NCBI RefSeq assembly: GCF_006912135.1
Contig: NZ_VIRS01000007.1
Coordinates: 186,001 to 250,000, forward strand
DNA: 64,000 nucleotides
Direction: 5' to 3'
Source: Cryptosporangium phraense
Lineage (GTDB): Bacteria > Actinomycetota > Actinomycetes > Mycobacteriales > Cryptosporangiaceae
The notes beneath the pieces were generated by a model. That model worked only from the letters and a program-made list of their open reading frames with translations, was not told where the DNA came from and ran no database searches. A program made the translations under genes and the position numbers. Every line of letters starts with the position of its first letter. Within the stretch, counting starts at the first letter, position 1. Positions 1 to 10,384 of the stretch are shown here, piece by piece.

Positions 1-564
1 CAGCAGCAACAACCCGAGGTACCAGAGCTTCTCGGCCTCCCGGAACGGGATCCCGAGCACGTTCAGCGCGGGCGTGTCGGAGAACGACAGCCCGAACACC
101 GCGAAGTCCGGCACCGACCGCCCGTTGAATCCCCCGGTCACCGACGTCCAGCTGTTCAGCACGTGCTGCCCGATGAACACCAGCGCCAGCGACGCCACCC
201 CGAGGTAGATCCCGCGCAGCCGCGCCGCGATCGGGCTGAACGCCAGCCCGGCCACCCCGGCCAGCGCCACCCCGACCACCAGGCCCAGCAGCGGCGGCCA
301 GTGCAGCCCCGTCAGTTCCCCGGCCCGCACGGTGCTCCGCGAGTCGGTCACCACGGTGTACCCGATCGCCCCGACGGCCAGGAAGAACGAGTGCGCCAGC
401 GACAGCTGCCCGGCCGTCCCGACCAGCAGCGTCAGCCCGAGCGCCCCGATCGCCGCGCCGAAGATCGCGAACCCGGTACGCAGCCAGAACTCGTCCACGT
501 AGAACGGCAGGATCAGCAGGACCAGTAACCCGGCCGCGAGGAGGAGAGCCCGGGCCCTAGACAC
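1..564 (-). CDS. livM: Branched-chain amino acid ABC transporter permease LivM (3' end cut by window edge)
   Basis: Second permease of a LivFGHM-type importer, an inner-membrane protein that pairs with LivH to form the substrate channel. It is not a complete frame because it runs off the left edge. A GTG at 564 overlaps the livH TAG stop by 8 bp and opens a frame beginning VSRARALLLAAGLLVLLILPFY, strongly hydrophobic. It continues through LGLTLLVGTAGQLSLAHSFF, and the GQLSLAH motif is characteristic of LivM/LivH permeases. At least 188 codons are visible, against about 330 or more in the family. It is the last visible gene of the livF-livG-livH-livM unit and is presumably translationally coupled to livH. 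Confidence 0.9.
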   Translation of the reverse strand, partial: MSRARALLLAAGLLVLLILPFYVDEFWLRTGFAIFGAAIGALGLTLLVGTAGQLSLAHSFFLAVGAIGYTVVTDSRSTVRAGELTGLHWPPLLGLVVGVALAGVAGLAFSPIAARLRGIYLGVASLALVFIGQHVLNSWTSVTGGFNGRSVPDFAVFGLSFSDTPALNVLGIPFREAEKLWYLGLLLL

Positions 565-1443
565 GGGACAGCTCCCGGGTGCCGAACAGCCCCGACGGCC
601 GGACCAGCAGCACGACGATCATCACCAGGTACGGCACGACCGCGCCGAACCCGCGCCCGAGGAACAGCAGCTGGTCCTGGTACCCGGCCGCGAGCGCCTC
701 GGCCACGCCGATCAGCAGGCCCCCGACCAGCGCGCCGCCGGTGGAGTCCAGACCGCCGAGGATCGCCGCCGGGATCGCGCCCAGCGCCACCCCGTACACG
801 GCCGGGCTCACGCCCGGCGTCGGCGCGCCCACCAGGAACAGCGCCGCGACCGCGGCCAGCACCCCGGCGATCAGCCAGGCGATCAGCGAGACCCGCCCCT
901 GCCGGATCCCCATCAGCGCGGCCGCCTCGCCGTCCTCGGCCGCCGCGCGCATCGCGACGCCCCAGTCCGACCAGGTGAACGCCACGAAGAACAGACTCAG
1001 GAGGACGACGGCCACCGCGATGGCCAGGGCCCGGTTCAAGCTGATTCCGACGTCACCGAGCCGCACCACTCTCGCGCCCCAGGGGTGCGGCACGTTGAGG
1101 ATGTCCGAGCCGATCCGGCGCACCATGTCGGTGAGCAGGATGATGTCGACGCCGATCGTCACGACCGCGAGGCTGATGTCGGCCGCCCCGCGCAGCCGGT
1201 TGATGATCAGCCGTTCGATCAGCACCGCGACCAGCCCGGTGGCCGCGATCCCGGCCAGCGTGCCGAGCCAGAACCCCAGCGGGTCGCAGAACCGGACGAT
1301 CGCGTACGCGCCGAGCAGCAGCAGCGAGCCGTGGGTGAAGCTGACGACGCCGCTGGCCTTGAAGATGATCACGAAACCCAGCGCGATCAGCCCGTACATC
1401 GTGCCGAGGGAGATCCCGTTGAGGACGAGCGAGAGGAACTGGC

Positions 1444-1447
<4 letters not shown>
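557..1447 (-). CDS. livH: Branched-chain amino acid ABC transporter permease LivH
   Basis: Inner-membrane permease of a branched-chain amino acid (or related substrate) ABC importer. The 296-residue product is hydrophobic throughout, with an N terminus MSQFLSLVLNGISLGTMYGL typical of LivH and a conserved FKASGVVSFTHGSLLLLGAY stretch near residues 30-50. The length equals the usual 290-300 residues. ATG 1447 overlaps the livG stop as ATGA, so translation is coupled. Substrate specificity cannot be read from the permease; urea and other amide transporters share this fold, but the order F-G-H-M fits LIV importers best. Confidence 0.93.
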
Positions 1448-2303
<856 letters not shown>

Positions 2304-2307
<4 letters not shown>

Positions 2308-3143
2308 CCCGCCCACCGCGAGAGTGTGCGCCGAGGGCGGGCCGCCGGTGCGCCGTCGCGCTCTTCCGGCCGCCCGCTCCCGGCGGCGTGGCGGCCGGCC
2401 GGGTCGGCGGCGGCACCGCTGGCGCCGCCGAGGTACAGGTGCCGGACCTCGTCGGTGCGGGCCAGCGCGGCGGCCTCGCCGTCGAGCGACACCTTCCCGA
2501 CGTCGAGGACGTACGCCCGGTCGGCGACCTGCAGGGCCATCGTCGCGTTCTGCTCGATCAGCAGCACCGACGTCCCCTGCCGGTTGATCTCGGTGATCAC
2601 CTCGCCGATCTGCCCGATCACCTTCGGCGCCAGCCCGAGCGACGGCTCGTCGAGCAGCAGCACCTTCGGTGCCGCCATCAGCGCCCGTCCGATCGCGAGC
2701 ATCTGCTGCTCCCCGCCCGAGAGCAGCGCGCCGCGCTGCGTCCGCCTCTCCTCGAGGACCGGGAACAGGTCGTGCACCCGCTCGCGCGCCGCCGCCTTCG
2801 CGGCGCGGTTCTTGTTACCGAGGCCTCCGGCCCGGAGGTTCTCGTCGACGGTGAGCCGTCCGAAGATTCGTCGGCCTTCGGGCACGTGGACGACGCCGAG
2901 CCGGACGATCGCGGCCGGGTCGGCGCCGCCGATGTCGCGGTCGTCGAGTCGAACGCGACCGGCGTCGATCCGGCCGTGCTGGCGGCGCAGCGTGCCGGAG
3001 ATCGCGCGGAGCAGCGTCGTCTTGCCGGCGCCGTTGCTGCCGAGGACCGCCACCACGGCGCCGTCCGGGACTTCGATCGACACACCGCGGAGGGCCTGGA
3101 CCGCACCGCCGTAGGACACCTGCACGTCGTCGACGGTCAACAA
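2304..3143 (-). CDS. livF: Branched-chain amino acid ABC transporter ATPase LivF
   Basis: Second ATPase of the importer. Walker A GSNGAGKTT, Q-loop region, signature LSGGEQQMLAIGRAL and Walker B VLLLDEPSLGL are intact. A longer frame is open to 3284, but a strong ribosome binding site (GGGAGGA, complement of 3150-3156) lies 6 bases before TTG 3143, and the ABC domain begins immediately after it (LLTVDDVQVSYGG), so I place the start there (279 residues). The last 40 residues, rich in Ala/Pro/Arg, extend beyond the usual LivF end (about 235 residues) and look disordered. First gene of the operon in the direction of transcription. Confidence 0.9.
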
Positions 3144-3713
3144 GAGCGGTCCTCCCTGCACTGGAAGGTGGAGCTCAGCGTGAGCGGGGCCAGTGTGTGC
3201 GGGTCCGACTCCCGCGGTCGGCGAATGCGTCGCAATCGGTGTCAACAGCACCCTTTGGTCCCGTACCGGGTGTGCGGACTGCACACCGCGAGCCCGGTGT
3301 GACCGAGGGGAAGCTCGGTTTCACTGAGTGGAGCCGGGAGCTGGGCCGAACCGGGACGATCCCGTACGCTCCGCCGTCATGGCCGCCGCTGACCTGCCGC
3401 CCGGGCCGGGCGCGCCGCCCTGGCCGGGCGGGCCGGCCGGGGCTGGGGTGCCGCCCGGGCCGGGCGGGCCGGGGGGGCCGGGGGCCGGCGGGGCCGGGGG
3501 CCGGCGGGGCCGGGGGCCGGGGCGGGCCGGTGGCGCGGGTGGGTAGTTGGGAAGCATTGGCGGGCGGGCGGGCGGGCGGGCGCGCTCGCTAGTGGTGGGT
3601 TGAGGTCGTGCCGCTCGCTTAGGTCGTGCCTGGCTGGGGTCGTGTCGTTCGATTCGGGGGTACCGGGCCTTAGCGCAACCAGCGAGCGGGCGCCGAGCCC
3701 CGGCGGAGCCGGG
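3144..3713. other. Gene-free stretch with liv leader and G-rich repeats
   Basis: No convincing gene. The part next to livF should hold its promoter: a TTGACA match on the minus strand (complement of 3239-3244) has no good -10. A 7-bp inverted repeat (GGTGTGC 3269-3275, GCACACC 3281-3287, loop GGACT) could be an operator or leader hairpin. From about 3400 to 3580 the plus strand is simple GGGCC/GGGCGG sequence. Short frames open there on both strands but would encode only Pro/Gly/Arg strings. Confidence 0.6.
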
Positions 3714-4148
3714 CTACTTCGAGCCGCCCGGCCACGGGACGGTCGGCGGACTGTCCGGTGTGGCCACGGTGCGCCACTGGGCGGCCCGGACCGCGGCTCC
3801 GGTCAGAGCGGCCAGCGCCACCCCCCTCGCGTCACCGGTGAGCGACCCCAAAGCCGAGCGCCAGACCGCGGCGCTGCGTGTCTCCACCTCCACGGCCAGC
3901 GTCAGGGCGCCGGCCCGATCCGTCACGGGTTTCGGGAGCTGATAGGCAGGCGCCGCCACGGCCGGCGTCGCGTTCTCGGCGGTGATCAGGTCGGCGGTGG
4001 CGTCCCGCTGCTGACGGTGAGCCAGGTCAGCGTCGTGCGCCCACACCAGTTCGTCGTCCTCCAGGTGGGAGCCGATCACGCCGTAGGCGTAGATCGCGGC
4101 GTGCTCGGCGGCGAGCGCGACCTGTAGCCGATCGCCGGCCGCGCTCAC
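3714..4148 (-). CDS. Ferritin-like domain protein (DUF4439)
   Basis: The 144-residue protein reads VSAAGDRLQVALAAEHAAIY and continues AYGVIGSHL, matching the DUF4439 ferritin-like helical-bundle family of actinobacteria (conserved AAEHAAIYAYGV). GTG 4148 overlaps the stop of the upstream lipoprotein gene (GTGA), so the two genes are a coupled pair. A longer open frame runs upstream to 4616 but only in another frame of the lipoprotein gene. Acidic and His residues recur in the helices (AEHAA, HLEDDELVWAHDADLAHRQQRD) as in ferritin-like proteins, but metal binding is unproven and the function is unknown. Confidence 0.82.
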   Translation of the reverse strand: MSAAGDRLQVALAAEHAAIYAYGVIGSHLEDDELVWAHDADLAHRQQRDATADLITAENATPAVAAPAYQLPKPVTDRAGALTLAVEVETRSAAVWRSALGSLTGDARGVALAALTGAAVRAAQWRTVATPDSPPTVPWPGGSK

Positions 4149-4744
4149 GCGAGCGCCACCGCGAGCGCCACTGCGTGGGAGGCCTCGGCGGCGCTGATGC
4201 AGCCGAGGACCGTCACGCGCTCGGGGGCGCCGGCCGAGTCGCCGGTGCCGGTGGTGGCGGCGAGGCAGGCCGTCCGGGAGCGGGCCGTCGCGGTCTTCTC
4301 GGCCGCGCGCAGAGCGACCAGCGCTCCGTCCGGGTCCTGACTGACCGCGGGTGGCTTCGCCGGTTTCTCCGGGCCCGGCACCGGCGACGCCGCCCGGGCC
4401 AGCGCGCCGCGCCGCCGGGCGTCCAAGAGTTCGAGCAGGGCGTCGCGGTGTTCGCGGTGGGCGTCGCGGAGGGGACCGAGCCGGTCGGCCAGGTCGGTGT
4501 GGGTCGTCAGCGTCGCCTGGTACAGGTCCAGCAGGGCCTGCTTCTGCGTCACCAGGGTCTCCAGCGGATCGGCCGCGACGGCCGGCACGGCCGGGCCGGG
4601 ATCGACGATCCCGCACGCGCTCACCGACCCGGCCGCGCCCGCAGCCAACAGTCCCAACACACCCCGCCGGCTCCAGGGCCGTCTCGCCGCGTCCGGCAGG
4701 AGATCAGCGGAGGACCGTGAGGGACGGCGCGCGGCGGTGGGCAC
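4145..4744 (-). CDS. Predicted Tat-type lipoprotein, partner of the DUF4439 protein
   Basis: 199 residues. After a basic leader, [19 protein letters not shown] resembles a twin-arginine signal with hydrophobic core, followed by a lipobox-like VSAC (Cys about residue 44), so it is probably exported and lipid-anchored. The mature part is Ala-rich and helical (QKQALLDLYQATLTTHTDLA), with repeated His and acidic residues that could form a four-helix bundle, as seen in ferritin-like exported proteins. It carries a coupled downstream gene (overlap GTGA at 4145-4148). Start GTG 4744 is the most upstream sensible one. It is transcribed away from rimP. The function is not known. Confidence 0.75.
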   Translation of the reverse strand: MPTAARRPSRSSADLLPDAARRPWSRRGVLGLLAAGAAGSVSACGIVDPGPAVPAVAADPLETLVTQKQALLDLYQATLTTHTDLADRLGPLRDAHREHRDALLELLDARRRGALARAASPVPGPEKPAKPPAVSQDPDGALVALRAAEKTATARSRTACLAATTGTGDSAGAPERVTVLGCISAAEASHAVALAVALA

Positions 4745-4805
4745 ACGGACAGTTTCCCAGTCCGCCCGGCGCGTGCCGGATGGAGGGCCGCTCGTCGCGA
4801 ACCGT

Positions 4806-4811
4806 TAGGCT
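4806..4811 (+). promoter_or_regulatory. Candidate -10 of the rimP operon
   Basis: TAGGCT fits the actinobacterial TANNNT -10 consensus and would start transcription near 4818, giving a leader of about 65 bases to rimP. No clear -35 is seen 17-18 bases upstream, so support is limited to the hexamer and its position in a divergent intergenic region. Confidence 0.35.
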
Positions 4812-4883
4812 GTGAACAGGTTCGTCGGCGCGTCGTTGCAGCGCGCCCACAACTGCACAGTGACCACCGTTCGGAGGTGTCGG

Positions 4884-5384
4884 ATGCCAGCCCCGCAGGC
4901 GATGCGCTCCCGGATCGTCGCGTTGGTCGAACCCGTGGTCAACGCGGCCGGCTACGACCTCGAGGAAGTGTCGGTCAACCAGGCCGGCCGCCGCACCGTG
5001 GTGCGGGTGGTGGTCGACGCCGACGGCGGCATCACGCTGGACGACATCGCCGAGGTCTCGCGGAGCGTCTCGGCCGCGCTGGATGACGACGACGACTCGT
5101 TCGGGTCCAGCCCGTACACGCTCGAGGTGACGTCACCCGGCGTCGACCGGCCGCTGACCGAGCCGCGGCACTGGCGGCGGAACGTCGGCCGGCTCGTCAA
5201 GGTGAGCCTGGGCGGGCGCAGCCTGACCGCGCGCATCACCGCGGTCGACGAGAACGGCGTTCACCTCACCGACGACAAGGGCGTGCAGACCGCCTCCTTC
5301 GCGGAGGTCGGCCCGGGCAAGGTCCAGGTCGAGTTCGCCCGCCCCAAGGAAGACCAACCAGAGACAAAAGGAGGAGACCAGTGA
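4884..5384 (+). CDS. rimP: Ribosome maturation factor RimP
   Basis: Cytoplasmic factor needed for 30S subunit maturation. The 166-residue product shows the RimP N-terminal domain ([23 protein letters not shown]), the conserved [15 protein letters not shown] helix and the hallmark [14 protein letters not shown] near residue 75-90, followed by the SH3-like C-terminal domain. The frame is open upstream to 4812, but ATG 4884 is preceded by GGAGG (4873-4877) at a 6-base spacing and begins at the family start. It leads the rimP-nusA-rnpM-infB unit, and nusA overlaps its stop. Confidence 0.95.
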   Translation: MPAPQAMRSRIVALVEPVVNAAGYDLEEVSVNQAGRRTVVRVVVDADGGITLDDIAEVSRSVSAALDDDDDSFGSSPYTLEVTSPGVDRPLTEPRHWRRNVGRLVKVSLGGRSLTARITAVDENGVHLTDDKGVQTASFAEVGPGKVQVEFARPKEDQPETKGGDQ

Positions 5385-6445
5385 ATATCGACATCGCAGC
5401 CCTGCGCGCGGTCGAGCGGGAGCGTGAGATCTCCTTCGACACGATCATCGAAGCGATCGAGACCGCGCTGCTCACCGCGTACAAGCACACCGGCCACACG
5501 CACGCCGACGCGCGGGTCGAGGTCAACCGCAAGACCGGCGCCGCCACCGTCTGGGCGGCCGAGCGCGACGACGAGGGCACGATCCTCCGCGAGTACGACG
5601 ACACCCCCGACGACTTCGGCCGGATCGCGACGATGACCGCGAAGCAGGTCATCCTGCAGCGGCTCCGCGACGCCCAGGACGAGATGACGTTCGGCGAGTT
5701 CGCCAGCCGCGAGGGCGAGGTCGTCGCCGGCGTGATCCAGGCCCACGAGTCCCGGGCCGAGCGCGGCATCGTGTCGGTGAGCCTGGGCAAGATCGAGGCG
5801 ACGCTTCCGCCGGCCGAGCAGGTCCCGGGCGAGAACTACCAGCACGGCGCCCGCATCAAGGCGCTCGTCGTCCACGTCGCCAAGGGCATGCGCGGGCCGC
5901 AGGTCACGCTGAGCCGCACCCACCCCAACCTGGTCCGGAAGCTCTTCGCTCTCGAGGTGCCCGAGATCGCCGACGGCACGGTCGAGATTGCCGCGGTCGC
6001 CCGCGAGGCCGGGCACCGCTCGAAGATCGCCGTGCGCGCGACGATCCCCGGCGTCAACCCGAAGGGCGCCTGCATCGGGCCGCTCGGGGCCCGCGTCCGG
6101 GCGGTGATGAGCGAGCTGCACGGCGAGAAGATCGACATCGTCGACTGGGCCGACGACCCGGCCCGGTTCGTCGCCAACGCGCTCTCGCCCGCCCAGGTGA
6201 AGTCGGTCGAGGTCGTCGACCTCGAGAACCGGTCGGCGCGGGTGACGGTGCCCGACTTCCAGCTGTCGCTGGCGATCGGCAAGGAAGGGCAGAACGCCCG
6301 GCTCGCCGCCCGGCTCACCGGCTGGCGCATCGACATCCACAGCGACGCCGAAGGAGCCGCGCCGGCGGTGACCGGTGAGCCCGATGAGGCTCCTGCGTCA
6401 ACAGTGGGGGAACCGGACGCTTCGGTCCCAGGCAGCGCGGGGTAG
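5381..6445 (+). CDS. nusA: Transcription termination/antitermination factor NusA
   Basis: RNA polymerase-associated elongation factor that modulates pausing and termination. 354 residues: N-terminal RNAP-binding domain ([20 protein letters not shown]), S1 domain (about 110-185, [11 protein letters not shown]), and KH1/KH2 (about 200-320) with [17 protein letters not shown] and [17 protein letters not shown]. The E. coli acidic repeats are absent, as usual in actinobacteria; the tail is a short Ala/Pro/Glu stretch. GTG 5381 overlaps the rimP stop (GTGA) and has a strong AAAGGAGGAG about 9 bases upstream. Confidence 0.96.
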   Translation: MNIDIAALRAVEREREISFDTIIEAIETALLTAYKHTGHTHADARVEVNRKTGAATVWAAERDDEGTILREYDDTPDDFGRIATMTAKQVILQRLRDAQDEMTFGEFASREGEVVAGVIQAHESRAERGIVSVSLGKIEATLPPAEQVPGENYQHGARIKALVVHVAKGMRGPQVTLSRTHPNLVRKLFALEVPEIADGTVEIAAVAREAGHRSKIAVRATIPGVNPKGACIGPLGARVRAVMSELHGEKIDIVDWADDPARFVANALSPAQVKSVEVVDLENRSARVTVPDFQLSLAIGKEGQNARLAARLTGWRIDIHSDAEGAAPAVTGEPDEAPASTVGEPDASVPGSAG

Positions 6446-6453
6446 ACTGGCCT

Positions 6454-6792
6454 GTGGTTCGCCGCATCCGTCCGGCGCCGTCCCCGCATGACCGCCAACC
6501 GACGCGGACGTGCGTGGGATGTCGACAGCGAGCGGCGGCCGCCGAGTTGTTGCGCGTCGTCGCGGTCCAGCGTGGGGAGTCCCGCGTCACGGTCCCCGAT
6601 CCGGCGCGGCGGCTCCCGGGCCGGGGAGCGTGGCTGCATCCCGACCCAGCTTGTTTTGTGCTAGCGGAACGGCGTCGCGCCTTCGGGCGTGCGCTCCGGG
6701 TCCCCGGCGTCCTCGACGCCGAGGAGGTCCGCGAGTATGTGGCAAGAACCGAAGGACCGGGCAACCCGCCTGGATCCACGGACGAAAAGTAG
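6454..6792 (+). CDS. rnpM: YlxR/RnpM family RNA-binding protein
   Basis: 112 residues of the YlxR (DUF448) family, always found between nusA and infB; the B. subtilis member binds RNase P RNA and modulates RNase P. Diagnostic motifs are RTCVGCR (residues 18-24) and GRGAWLHPDPACFVLA in the middle. Starts at GTG 6454, 8 bases after nusA. The C-terminal Pro/Gly/Ser tail is variable. Its cysteine pair and basic groove are those of the family; a role in this organism is inferred from family and position. Confidence 0.9.
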   Translation: MVRRIRPAPSPHDRQPTRTCVGCRQRAAAAELLRVVAVQRGESRVTVPDPARRLPGRGAWLHPDPACFVLAERRRAFGRALRVPGVLDAEEVREYVARTEGPGNPPGSTDEK

Positions 6793-6895
6793 GTCTCCCG
6801 GTATGAGCGTGCGATGAAGTCTCTGCGATGAGCAAGCTTCGTGAGTAACTAGTAGGTCGAGCGGGTGTGCCGCCCGGCCTCGGAAGAGGAGAGCA

Positions 6896-9800
6896 GTGGC
6901 AGGCAAGGCCCGCGTACACGAACTCGCCAAGGAACTGGGCATCCCCAGCAAAGATGTGCTGAACAAGCTCAAAGAGCTCGGGGAGTTCGTGAAGTCAGCC
7001 TCATCCACGATCGAGGCGCCGGTGGCGCGTCGGTTGCGGGAGGCGTACACGTCGCCGTCCTCCGGCGGTAGCAACGGCGGAGGTCGCAAGCCGGGTCCCC
7101 CGAGTGGACCCCGGCCGCCCCGGAACATTCCGTCCCCGGCGTCGATGGCCCGCCCGCAGGGCACGGCCAGCGCCCAGGACATCGAGGTCAAGGCCGAGCA
7201 GGCCCGTGCGGCCGAGCTCCAGGCGCAGCAGCAGGCGCAGGCCGCGGCCGCGCGTGCGGCGGCGGCCACCGGACGACCGACCCCGGGCCCGCGCCCCGGT
7301 CCGCGTCCGGCTCCGGCGGCTCCCGCCGCGTCGGCCGCTCCGGCGCCCGCGCCCACCCAGCAGCCGAGCCCCGGCCAGTCCGGTCCGCGTCCGGGTCCTG
7401 GTGGCCCGCGTCCGGGTGGCCCCGGCCAGCAGCGGTCGGCGCCGCGTCCCGGCAACAACCCGTTCGGTGTCGGCCCCGGCACGCCCACCCAGCCGTCCCC
7501 GCGTCCCGGCCCCCGGCCGGCTCCGGCGGCCGGTCAGGGTGGTCAGGCTCCGGCCGGCCCCGGCCAGTCCGGTCCCCGTCCGGGCCCCGGCGGCCCGCGT
7601 CCGGGTCCGCGTCCCGGCCCGCAGCAGGGTGGCGACCGTCCCGGTGGCCCGCGTCCGGGTCCTGGCGGCCCGCGTCCCGGCCCGGGTGGTGCCCGTCCCG
7701 AGCGTTCTGACCGTGGCCCCGGTGGCCCGCGTCCGGGCGGCTCGTCCGGCGGTGGGCCCGGTGGCCCCCGTCCCAACCCCGGCATGATGCCGCCGCGGCC
7801 GAACCCGGGCATGATGCCCGGTCGTCCGTCCGGTGGTGGCCCCGGCCGTGGTGGCCCCGGTGGCGGTCGTCCGGCCGGCCCCGGTGGCGGCGGTCGTCCC
7901 GGTGGTGGCGGCGGCTTCGGCGGTCGTCCCGGCGGCGGCGGTGGCGGCGGTGGCCGTCCCGGTGGTGGCGGCGGCTTCGGCGGTCGTCCCGGTGGTGGCG
8001 GTGGCGGCACCGGCGCGCCCGGTGGCGGTTTCCGTCCCGGTGGCGGCGGCGGTGGCGGTCGTCCCGGTGGTGGCGGTCGTGGCCGCGGCGGTGCCGCGGG
8101 TGCGTTCGGACGTCCCGGTGGCCGTGGCCCGGTTCGCGGACGGAAGTCCAAGAAGCAGAGGCGTCAGGAGTTCGACAACCTCTCCGCGCCGACGATGGGC
8201 TCGGGTGCCCCGCGCGGTAACGGCGAGGTCATCCGGCTCCCGCGCGGTGCGTCGCTGTCCGACTTCGCCGACCGCATCAACGCGAACCCCGGTTCGCTGG
8301 TGCAGGAGGCCTTCGGTCTCGGCGAGATGGTGACCGCGACCCAGTCGTGCACCGACGAGACGCTGCAGCTGCTCGGCGTCCACCTCGGCTACGACGTGCA
8401 GATCGTCAGCCCCGAGGACGAGGACCGCGCGCTGCTGGCCCGGTTCGACATCGACCTGGACCAGGAGTACGAAGACGAGGCGCTGGTCACGCGGCCGCCG
8501 GTGGTCACCGTCATGGGCCACGTCGACCACGGTAAGACGAAGCTCCTCGACGCCATCCGGCACACGAAGGTGGCCGAGGGCGAGGCCGGTGGCATCACCC
8601 AGCACATCGGTGCCTACCAGGTCGACGCCACGGTCAACGGCGAAGACCGGCTGATCACCTTCATCGACACCCCGGGTCACGAGGCGTTCACCGCCATGCG
8701 TGCTCGCGGTGCGAAGTCGACGGACATCGCGATCCTCGTGGTCGCGGCGGACGACGGCGTGAAGCCGCAGACGATCGAGGCGCTGAACCACGCCCAGGCG
8801 GCCGAGGTGCCGATCGTGGTCGCGGTGAACAAGATCGACAAGGAAGGCGCGAACCCGGCGAAGGTGCGTCAGCAGCTCACCGAGTACGGCCTGGTCGCCG
8901 AGGAGTACGGCGGCGACACGATGTTCGTCGACATCTCGGCCAAGGCCCGGATCAACATCGACGGGCTGCTCGAGGCCGTCTGCCTGACCGCGGACGCGTC
9001 GCTGGACCTGCGGGCTCCGGTCGACGTGCCGGCCCAGGGTGTCGCGATCGAGGGTCACCTCGACCGTGGCCGCGGTCCGATCGCGACCGTCCTGGTCCAG
9101 CGGGGCACGCTCCGCGTCGGTGACTCGATCGTCGCCGGTGAGGCGCACGGTCGCGTCCGGGCGATGCTCGACGACAGCGGGGCCCAGGTCGCCGAGGCGG
9201 GTCCGTCCCGTCCGGTGCAGGTGCTCGGCTTCACCGCGGTCCCCGGCGCCGGCGACACGTTCCTGGAGGTCGCGGAAGACCGGGTGGCCCGGCAGATCGC
9301 CGAGCAGCGGCAGGCGCGCGAGCGCAATGCTCAGCTCGCGGCGAGCCGTGGACGCCCGACGCTGGAGACGCTGCTCGAGCGGATGAAGGAGGGCGAGAAG
9401 ACCCAGCTCAACCTCATCCTCAAGGGCGATGGCTCCGGTGCGGTCGAGGCCCTGGAAGACGCGCTGGCGAAGATCGAGGTCGCCGACGAGGTGTCCCTGC
9501 GGATCATCGACCGCGGTGTCGGTGCGATCACCGAGACCAACGTCATGCTGGCGTCGGCCTCCGACGCGGTCATCATCGGCTTCAACGTCCGGCCCCAGGG
9601 CAAGGCGAGCGAGCTGGCCGACCGCGAAGGCGTCGACATCCGCTACTACTCGGTCATCTACGCGGCGATCGAGGACATCGAGAATGCCCTCAAGGGCATG
9701 CTCAAGCCGGAGTACGAAGAGGTCCAGCTGGGCACGGCGGAGATCCGCGAGGTCTTCCGCTCCAGCAAGTTCGGCAACATCGCCGGTGTGCTCGTCCGCA

Positions 9801-10015
9801 GTGGCGACATCCGGCGCAACTCCAAGGCCCGCCTCATCCGCGACGGCGCCGTGGTGGCCGACAACCTCCAGGTCCACTCGCTCAAGAGGTTCAAGGACGA
9901 CGTCACCGAGGTCCGCGAGGGCTACGAGGCCGGTATCGGTCTCGGCTCCTTCAACGACATCAAGATCGACGACGTCATCGAGACCTTCGAGATGCGCGAG
10001 AAGCCTCGGGCGTAG
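6896..10015 (+). CDS. infB: Translation initiation factor IF-2
   Basis: GTPase that delivers initiator tRNA to the 30S subunit. 1039 residues. IF2N domain at the N terminus ([22 protein letters not shown]); then about 300 residues of Pro/Arg/Gly-rich repeats (GPRPGP, later GGGGRPGG) from about 120 to 420; a second IF2N-like segment ([19 protein letters not shown]); then the G domain with G1 GHVDHGKT (about 541-548), G3 DTPGH (about 590) and NKID (about 644); then domains II-IV ending in [11 protein letters not shown] start 6896 follows GAGGAGAG. The long low-complexity stretch is common in actinobacterial IF2, but its Gly-rich half is extreme. A strong hairpin follows the stop. Confidence 0.97.
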   Translation: MAGKARVHELAKELGIPSKDVLNKLKELGEFVKSASSTIEAPVARRLREAYTSPSSGGSNGGGRKPGPPSGPRPPRNIPSPASMARPQGTASAQDIEVKAEQARAAELQAQQQAQAAAARAAAATGRPTPGPRPGPRPAPAAPAASAAPAPAPTQQPSPGQSGPRPGPGGPRPGGPGQQRSAPRPGNNPFGVGPGTPTQPSPRPGPRPAPAAGQGGQAPAGPGQSGPRPGPGGPRPGPRPGPQQGGDRPGGPRPGPGGPRPGPGGARPERSDRGPGGPRPGGSSGGGPGGPRPNPGMMPPRPNPGMMPGRPSGGGPGRGGPGGGRPAGPGGGGRPGGGGGFGGRPGGGGGGGGRPGGGGGFGGRPGGGGGGTGAPGGGFRPGGGGGGGRPGGGGRGRGGAAGAFGRPGGRGPVRGRKSKKQRRQEFDNLSAPTMGSGAPRGNGEVIRLPRGASLSDFADRINANPGSLVQEAFGLGEMVTATQSCTDETLQLLGVHLGYDVQIVSPEDEDRALLARFDIDLDQEYEDEALVTRPPVVTVMGHVDHGKTKLLDAIRHTKVAEGEAGGITQHIGAYQVDATVNGEDRLITFIDTPGHEAFTAMRARGAKSTDIAILVVAADDGVKPQTIEALNHAQAAEVPIVVAVNKIDKEGANPAKVRQQLTEYGLVAEEYGGDTMFVDISAKARINIDGLLEAVCLTADASLDLRAPVDVPAQGVAIEGHLDRGRGPIATVLVQRGTLRVGDSIVAGEAHGRVRAMLDDSGAQVAEAGPSRPVQVLGFTAVPGAGDTFLEVAEDRVARQIAEQRQARERNAQLAASRGRPTLETLLERMKEGEKTQLNLILKGDGSGAVEALEDALAKIEVADEVSLRIIDRGVGAITETNVMLASASDAVIIGFNVRPQGKASELADREGVDIRYYSVIYAAIEDIENALKGMLKPEYEEVQLGTAEIREVFRSSKFGNIAGVLVRSGDIRRNSKARLIRDGAVVADNLQVHSLKRFKDDVTEVREGYEAGIGLGSFNDIKIDDVIETFEMREKPRA

Positions 10016-10020
10016 TTGAT

Positions 10021-10060
10021 ACAGGCGGTCGGCCGGGCACAGTCCCGGCCGATCGTCTGT
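10021..10060 (+). terminator. Strong hairpin between infB and ylxP (terminator or attenuator)
   Basis: Arms 10021-10037 (ending GGTCGGCCGGG) and 10044-10060 (starting CCCGGCCGATC) form a 17-bp stem with two G-U wobbles and loop CACAGT. It begins 6 bases after the infB stop and ends 4 bases before the ylxP ribosome binding site. There is no long U-tract, as is usual for actinobacterial terminators. Since ylxP-rbfA continue in the same direction, it may be a partial terminator or a processing site. Confidence 0.7.
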
Positions 10061-10075
10061 TTCGGGAGGATCTAC

Positions 10076-10369
10076 TTGTTCACCGGCACGCTCGAGTTCG
10101 ACGTCGTGCTGCCCGGCGACAGCCGCAGCCTCAAAGCCAAGCGGGCCTACGTCCGCCCGGTGGTGGCTGCGCTGCGCCGGCTCGAAGTGTCCGCGGCCGA
10201 GGTGGGTCTGCAGGACCTGCACGGGCGTGCGGCGATCGGCGTGGCGGCGGTGGCCGGGACCGCCTCGCACGTCGGCGAGGTACTGGACGCCTGCGAGCGG
10301 TTGGTCGCCGGGCGTCCGGAATTGGAACTGCTCTCGGTGCGCCGTCGGCTGCACGGCGACGATGATTGA
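10076..10369 (+). CDS. YlxP-like DUF503 protein
   Basis: 97-residue member of the DUF503/YlxP family that accompanies infB and rbfA in Gram-positive bacteria; its biochemical role is not established. Family sequence LFTGTLEFDVVLPGDSRSLK followed by AKRAYVRPVVAALRR is clear. The frame is open to 10016, but the true start is TTG 10076, preceded 5 bases upstream by GGAGGA (10065-10070); this also frees the hairpin from the coding region. rbfA follows 15 bases later. Confidence 0.88.
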   Translation: MFTGTLEFDVVLPGDSRSLKAKRAYVRPVVAALRRLEVSAAEVGLQDLHGRAAIGVAAVAGTASHVGEVLDACERLVAGRPELELLSVRRRLHGDDD

Positions 10370-10384
10370 CCCTGGAGTCTCACA

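Noticed and set aside
3321-3557. Short minus-strand frame of Pro/Gly/Ala repeats upstream of livF
   Set aside because: Pure simple-sequence translation of GGGCC runs with no start signals.
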